NCBI GenBank assembly: GCA_029204225.1
Contig: CM055092.1
Coordinates: 65,130,797-65,194,796 of the forward strand
Origin: Diphasiastrum complanatum
Taxonomy: Eukaryota; Streptophyta; Lycopodiopsida; Lycopodiales; Lycopodiaceae
DNA length: 64,000 nucleotides
Direction of reading: 5' to 3'
Shown: positions 56,231-64,000 of the stretch, piece by piece
How the letters are laid out: each line of letters starts with the position of its first letter
Position numbering within the stretch: position 1 is the stretch's first letter
The notes under the pieces: model-generated
The model's input: only the letters and a program-made list of their open reading frames with translations
What the model was told of the DNA's origin: nothing
Databases searched by the model: none
Made by a program: the position numbers and the translations under genes

Positions 56231-58260
56231 TCCCTAGTAGACATCAAAGGGGTGGTAGAAAAGTGATCCAACCTCTTCGGATTAAAGGGGCCCAACCACT
56301 TGAATCAATTGCCTTTACTCAACTTTTGCTTACTAGTAAGAAGTATGTACACTCAGAGGGATCTTGAGCCATGAAAGACCCTAGTATGAGCATAGCTGTC
56401 TTTTTGTGTCTTATATGTTTGATATGTGGAATGCCTTCCTCAAGAAGAGGAAAGGAGATCTTCACCACCATGTCTCTTATTGGGGGACCAACCATGTCAA
56501 TCACCTTGACTCACAAAATTGGATGATGAAGATTGCATTTTCCTAGCCATTAACTAATATTTAGTCCGAAAATGTTTAGGATGTCAATCTTAGTGGTCAT
56601 AATTTTGGTGTCTCGAAAATACTTGAATCTCATGGATAGTATATGAAAATAATTAGAATTATTGGATGGAATATGAGGATTTGGAGTATGCATGCCTCTT
56701 GGATAGAACATCATGAAAATGGCAAGCAATTAAAAATTTCTCTATATTCGTAACTTCAAGGAGAATCTTCTAAAGCTCACAGATTACATTTGAATGTGCT
56801 CATTCTTTTGTATATTATGATTAGATTGCCCCATTGTCTTGCCTCTACTAGAGTTGCACTAATATACCTCGTATGTCCTCTCATCATGCCACTATTGAAG
56901 TTGTCATGATATGCCTCATATTGAACCTCATCTAGTTGTGATGGATTGTGGTGGTAATGAGTTTTTTAGGCTTCATATGTTATTTCATTTTTCTATTATG
57001 ATGTTTTTTTATAAAACTCATAAATTATCTTGGTCATGACTTTTTGCAAAATACATTTTTTTGTATGATTGTTTCCAAATAATTTGGAAATTGACTCATA
57101 AAAAAACACGATTTTATACTAAATTAGGTAATCTAAATGATATACCCAAAATTTTTACCTTTTTGTGAATAATCATTTAAATCTCAACTTGTCTATTTGG
57201 AGGCCAATAGTAACTTGAGTACAAGGTCTCATTTTCTATGCTAGATACATTCAAATCCATGTATTTGAAGTATACAGAGACATGCATCTTATCTATTACT
57301 AGTTTGTAGTATAGATACAATATTTACCCTTGAAACTTGTCAAGATTGTATCTACACCTCACATCTTGATCAAGGGCTCACATTAGAAAGGTCAGATGAA
57401 TGAAAGGCTAAGGTAGACTCAGCCTCTAAGTGTGAGTACTCTTCACTATATTTGAGCCTCTTTTATGCATACTTATCATACATTGAGTAGTGAATATTGG
57501 ACCTTTTGGAAGCAAGCTTGTAAGTAGTGAAGACATTGGCAATCTGCTTATTTGCCTGCATAGTTAGATAGTAGAAACCATTGAGACTTATTTATTGGGG
57601 TGATTTGAGGATGCCATGGCCTAATACAAGTGTTGGAAGTTCATATCCCATACTCTTCATGTTTGATATTCCATTGATGTGATGTTTATGTATTTTGATC
57701 TCTCTTGCTTAGACTAAATATTGCTCTTGCCTAACATTGTCAAGTCTGGGAGTCCAAGTTGCTTATGTTAAGTGCAATCATTTTGGTCATAGATCCTTAA
57801 GTTAACCTTTCACAAGTTTTTCACATGATATCAAAGCTCTATTCATCTTTGAATCAAGTTAGGAGGGCGCTACTAATCCAGTAGCCATTTTGGAAAGTCT
57901 GGTGAAGCTAGTCATCAAGAATCACTATAAGACATATTGTTCAAGTTGGAAACACATGAAGCATCTTCTTCTTTATAGGGAAATCTACTCTTTAGAATCA
58001 GAAATAGGTTTCGAATCATTCATACATTCATTTCTAAATTTTCATTTGAGGTATGGAACTTGGCTTTCTACTAGATTTCATTTTTTGAACTAGTCTTAAC
58101 GTTGTTAAAATTTATTGATATTAAACATCAAGATTAGGTATAATATATTGTGTATAGGTTTGGATCAAATGAATCCATTAGGAATTTCAAGAATGATTTT
58201 AATCAATGATTTAGATCTTGTATCAAGTTATCAAGGTCTAGACAAGTTATCAAGGTCTAG
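56231..58260. other. No gene recognised; decayed copia primer site near 57,826
   Basis: AT-rich, with short frames only. TTTTTCACA followed by TGATATCAAAGCTC at 57,817-57,839 resembles an LTR end plus primer site of the 45.4-kb copia family on plus; the LTR start was not found. Confidence 0.45.
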
Positions 58261-58957
58261 TACAAAAAATTTATGTGATTACATTATGATGGATGCATTT
58301 CCCTTTTTGCAGTGTGCAATATATTATGTGTCTTTACATTTGGCTATCCCTTATATTGTCCATTATGACTTTGTTGCACTATTTTAAACCACAAGAGAGC
58401 TCCATATCAAAAGTAAAACCTAAACGTATAGGTGTTCTAACACTTGGAAGTTTTAATTCGAGATTGAGAAAAAATGAAAATTATCTTCTCTAAAGCACAA
58501 ACTATAGTAAGAAACTTGATTATCTAAAACTAGAGTTGGAGAATTGAAGGTCATAGGTATTTGTTCAAATTGCAAGACACAAGAAACATAGTTGAACTTA
58601 ATAATTGATTTAAAGTTGTACATGTAAACGAATCAATTGAAGCATGAAAAATCATACACTTATACACAATTAAATTATTGAGGAATAATTGTTAGCATTA
58701 AAACCACAATGTCATACTGAAGCATGACGTTTGTATGGAATATCAAACTCTTTGCAAGTGGCCTCCACAATGAGTTGAATACTTGGGTAGTGCATGTGAC
58801 ACACTCCTGGAAATAGGTGATGTTCAATCTGCATAAAAAATGCAAAACTTATTATCATACTTTTGTATAGTTTCATGCTAAAACTTGCAAACATCAGATG
58901 CATTCACATGCTAAAAAAAACAAGCATCTCCTTTATCTAATTATAGACCCATAAGTT
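58261..58957. repeat. Copy of the desaturase 3' end region
   Basis: Homologous to about 25,118-26,050, with ~200 bp missing relative to 25,420-25,600. It breaks off in intron 9, where 720-bp satellite sequence begins. Confidence 0.85.
58712..58828 (-). pseudogene. Orphan desaturase terminal exon (copy D)
   Basis: 117 bp, same length and acceptor as exon 10 of copy C. IEHHLFPGVCHMHYPSIQ is kept, followed by Leu for Pro and changes near the end (CKEFDIPYKRHASV), then TGA. No other exon is within reach: exon 9 would lie at higher coordinates, but the satellite starts at 58,958. Confidence 0.85.
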
Positions 58958-60310
<1,353 letters not shown>

Positions 60311-60403
60311 TGTGTGTGTGTCGTCTTCTTGGATTTTCTGTTTTGTGTTTGTTGCATGGGCTTGTTAATCCGACTATTTCTTCTTGTCATTGTTGAATTT
60401 CAA

Positions 60404-61183
60404 GATCTGATAGTTCTGGATTTCATGGTTCATCCTCTTGCAGTACTTGTAGAATAGTCTCTTCTTGTTCTGAGTAGGTTGTTGATTCTGGGTCTTCTAT
60501 GATTGTTTCTGATTGCCGTCAGTTTGGTTGACAACTTTTTTCTTTTGTTGCTTCCTTGTGTTCTTCTTCGAGAATAATGTTTGCAAGTCATTGATGGAGG
60601 ACGAGGATACTCCATTCCTTCTTGTCTCCTCTTGCAACAATATGATTATAACTTTGGACAATGTAATATCTGAGTGTGTGGAAATCATCGTCACCCAGTT
60701 TTCATATGAGGATGGTAGGCTGGACAATAAGGTCATTACGACTTCAGAGCCTTCAATCATTGAACCTATTACCGCCATCTGCTCTAATAGAGTCTTGAAC
60801 TGATTAATGTGATTCTGAACATAATCACTTTTTGCCAGTCTAAGTGAGAAGAAGTTTCTCCTCAGATGCAACTTTTAAATGACATCCCTCACTTAGTATA
60901 ATGTATTCAATATATCCCAAGCCTCTTTCGAAGATTGGGCTAATATGATGTGGCCAATCTGTATGTCGGAGATCTTAAGGGTAATCAAGGCATTTGCCTT
61001 GCCATCCTTGAGCTTCGATGTGGAAATGCCTTGCTCATTGACACTGGAAAGTAGTGCGGTTTCAACGACTATTTTCTAAAGCTCCTTGGCCACCAGTACT
61101 ACTCTCATCTTGAATTTCCATAGATGGTAATTCGAACCATCAAGTTTCTCTACCATTAGAATCGACTATGATTGCGAATCCAT
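60404..61183 (-). pseudogene. Copia Gag fragment (third family), copy 2
   Basis: ATG at 61,181-61,183 (MDSQS, then an extra TAG absent in copy 1; further VEKLDGSNYHLWKFKMRVV). It has the same TAG after VAKEL as copy 1, SLPSSYENWVTMI, and the same decayed knuckle. The shared stop shows the copies come from one broken element. Confidence 0.8.
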
Positions 61184-61325
61184 TTGAAAGTTTAGGATGA
61201 GTATATGCAGATAGTAGATTATATGACTGGAAATAATTACAACAAATTTTTGCTCTTTATCAAAACAATTGTTCTAATAATGTAAGCTCTAAGTCCACTT
61301 CAAAAGAATCACAGAGTAGATATTA

Positions 61326-61339
61326 CAACTCTGATACCA
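61326..61339 (-). other. Primer-binding site of the third copia family, copy 2
   Basis: TGGTATCAGAGTTG on minus, closer to the standard site than copy 1. The LTR begins at 61,340. Confidence 0.75.
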
Positions 61340-62240
61340 TGTTGGGATTCGGTGAGGTCTGTGTGTCATAACACAAGGAAGCGAGTGAAAATCCTCGGTG
61401 CATGCAATGATGTCTATCATATTCAGACCGAATTCAGTAGTTCAAGGTCTGTCCTACTTGATCACAACTTCAAAAACACTGGATCAATATAATCAATTCC
61501 ATAGCCATGCACGAATTACATCGATTTCAGATTTAGCTTTGCGAAAGCATATTAGGTGTGGGAATTAGAGTGACAAATCAACACAAGCTATCAGTCATAT
61601 GAATAGTTTAATCTACAAATATGTTTATCTGCTAGCAAGAAATAATCTGAATAAAATTGAGCATCAATCACAATATACATGACTAGATTACTAGAACATT
61701 GATTATTCGGTCCCGAATAGATACAGTTTGAATGTAGTCAGAGTCGTGTTTTTTTCTGAAATAATACTCCGTAATAACAGAGAGAAAAAACAAAGCAATT
61801 GCGCTCTAGATGTTCAATTGATCGCTACAATGTCTTTAGGAGCTAACCGAGCAACAATAGTTTACAATTAAGATTAAGGCACTACGTGATGTTGGCAGTC
61901 GACTGCCTTCAAACAATATCTAATTCAGTTACAGATTTTGTTCGAGTGTGATTCAATGTACTTGTTGATCTGTCGATAGTCGGATTACGGCCGATTATTC
62001 GAGGATGTCGAACTATCGAGGATGGCCAAATAATCAAAGATGATCGAATAGATGAAGGTGTTCGAACAATCGAGGAAACATTGTCACTGATCCTTTTGTA
62101 TTTTTGTAGACTATCAGAGAACAAGTGTATTTCTACAGAGTGTATGCAAGTGTAAAAGTATTTACAACAACTAGTAAATGGATCTAAATTAGCAGAGAGA
62201 TAGAGATGGAGAGGATATAAATCCAACATAAGCTTATGAA
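61340..62240 (-). mobile_element. LTR of the third copia family, copy 2 (outer end not fixed)
   Basis: Parallel to 55,309-56,230, including the 18-bp array at 61,997-62,076. Confidence 0.5.
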
Positions 62241-64000
62241 TGTCTTATCTTTTCCCTAGTAGACATCAAAGGGCTGGTAGAAAAGTGATCCAACCTCTTC
62301 GGATTAAGGGGCCCAACCACATGAATCAATGGCCTTTACTCAACTTTTGCTTACTAGTAAGAAGTATGTATACATGTGAGAGGGATCTTGAGCCATGAAA
62401 GACCCTAGTATGAGCATAGCTGTCTTTTTGTGTCTTATATGTTTGATATGTGGAATACCTTGCTCAAGAAGAGGAAAGGAGATCTTCACCACCATGTCTC
62501 TTATTGGGGGACCAACTATGTCAATCACCTTGACTCACAAAATTGGAAGATGAAGATTGCATTATCCTAGCCATTAGCTAATATTTAATCCAAAAATGTT
62601 TAGGATGTCAATCTCAGTGGTCATAATTTTGGTGTCTCGAAAATACTTGAATCTCATGGATAGTATATGAAAATAATTAGAATTATTGGATGGAATATGA
62701 GGATTTGGAGTATGCCTCTTGGATAGAACATCATGAAAATGGTGAGCAATTAAAAATTTCTCTATATTTGTAACTTCAAGAAGAATCTTCTAAAGCTCAC
62801 AAATTACATTTGAATGTGCTCATTCTTTTGTATATTATGATTAGATTGCCCTCTTGTCTTGCCTCTACTAGAGTTGCACTAATATACCTCGCATGTCATC
62901 TCATCATGCCACTATTGAAGTTGTCATGATATGCCTCATAGTGAACCTCATCTAGTTGTGATGGATTGTGGTGGTAAAGAGTTTTTTAGGCTTCATATGT
63001 TATTTCATTTTTTTATTATGATGTTTTTCTATAAAACTTATAAATTATCTTGGTCATGATTTTTTGCAAAATACATTTTTCTGTATGATTGTTTCCAAAT
63101 AATTTGGAAATTGACTCATAAAAAAATACGATTTCATACTAAATTAGGTAATCTAAATGATATACCCAAAATTTTTACCTTTTTGTGAATAATCATTTAA
63201 ATCTCAACTTGTCTGTTTGGAGGCCAATAGTAACTTGAGTACAAGGTCTCATTTTCTATGCTAGATACATTCAAATCCATGTATTTGAAGTATACAGAGA
63301 CATGCATCTTATCTATTACTAGTTTGTAGTATAGATACAATATTTACCCTTGAAACTTGTCAAGATTGTATCTACACCTCACATCTTGATCAAGGGCTCA
63401 CAATAGAAAGGTCAGATGAATGAAAGGCTAAGATAGACTCAGCCTCTAAGTGTGAGTACTCTTCACTATATTTGAGCCTCTTTTATGCATACTTATCATA
63501 CATTGAGTAGTGAATATTGGAGCTTTTGGAAGCAAGCTTGTAAGTAGCGAAGACATTGGCAATGTGCTTATTTGCCTGCATAGTTAGATAGTAGAAACCA
63601 TTGAGACTTATTTATTGGGGTGATTTGAGGATGCCATGGCCTAATACAAGTGTTGGAAGTTCATATCTCGTACTCTTCATGTTTGATATTCCATTGATGT
63701 GATGTTTATGTATTTTGATCTCTCTTCCTTAGACTAAATACTGTCATTGCCTAACATTGTCAAGTTTGGGAGTCCATGTTGCTTATGGTAAGTGCAATCA
63801 TTTTGGTCATAGATCCTTAAGCTAATCTTTGACAAGTTTTTCACATGATATCCAAGCTCTATTCATCTTTGAATCAAGTTAGGAGGGTGCTACTAGGGCC
63901 AGTATCCATTTTGTGAAGTCTGGTGAAGCTAGTCATCAAGAATCACTGTAAGACATATTGTTCAAGTTGGAAACACATGAAGCATCTTCTTCTTTATAAG

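Larger units (their letters stand above)
54293..57977. repeat. Direct repeat of at least 3.7 kb, copy 1
   Basis: Homologous to 60,323-64,000 from TTCTTGGATTTTCTGTTTT onward, with only a few percent of differences by eye and small indels. The second copy runs off the window, so the true length is not known. Confidence 0.9.
60323..64000. repeat. Direct repeat of at least 3.7 kb, copy 2
   Basis: Same order as 54,293-57,977. It still matches at the last base of the window. The part from about 62,240 on shows no gene I recognise. Confidence 0.9.

Overview
The window reads as nuclear DNA of a land plant. It holds Ty1/copia retrotransposons primed by initiator-tRNA-Met (TGGTATCAGAGC), a LINE endonuclease fragment, and intron-rich genes with GT/AG junctions and long AT-rich introns. 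The only clear host metabolic gene is a membrane front-end fatty-acid desaturase. Its boxes are HDGNHG, HIIAHH and QIEHH, not the HDSGHH/HDAGHH box of angiosperm sphingolipid-type enzymes. This points, as inference only, to a lineage that keeps delta-5/delta-6-type acyl desaturases, such as a seedless plant. No tRNA, rRNA or CRISPR was seen.

Layout. 1-5.5 kb: satellite-like tandem repeats with GA tracts and one transposase-like exon. 5.5-16.8 kb: desaturase copy A (minus strand, clearly dead), a solo LTR, a GC-rich fold-back insertion, then a block made of a copia RT/RNase H fragment (minus), an unrecognised gene fragment (plus) and a ULP2-like SUMO-protease pseudogene (minus). 16.8-19.6 kb: a second copia family (LTR, PBS, gag-protease) cut off at 19,574. 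19.6-31.1 kb: a giant imperfect inverted repeat with arms of about 5.2 kb around a 1.15-kb spacer. The left arm carries desaturase exons 7-9 on plus; the right arm carries the same exons on minus as part of copy C; the spacer carries terminal exon 10. 31.1-41.1 kb: the rest of copy C, then a second copy of the block. 41.1-53.8 kb: a third copy of the block, split by a complete copia element (45,430-51,290) with two LTRs that look identical, a 5-bp target duplication and an uninterrupted 1316-codon gag-pol. 53.8-64 kb: a LINE fragment, two direct copies of a segment of at least 3.7 kb holding a decayed copia gag, and between them an orphan desaturase last exon next to GA-rich satellite.

Working logic. 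Only two ordinary gene products can be inferred: the front-end desaturase and the ULP2-like protease. The desaturase exons were read one by one, and the reading phase closes across all ten exons seen (cytochrome b5 exons lie outside or are lost). Copy C keeps every frame open, but its exon 6 acceptor reads AA instead of AG. Copy A has a stop codon, two lost acceptors and no 3' end. The locus therefore looks like a desaturase cluster broken and multiplied by segmental duplication. The inverted pair of exons 7-9 could give a long hairpin RNA, which is the most interesting testable idea here. The only element that looks capable of moving by itself is the copia at 45.4 kb.
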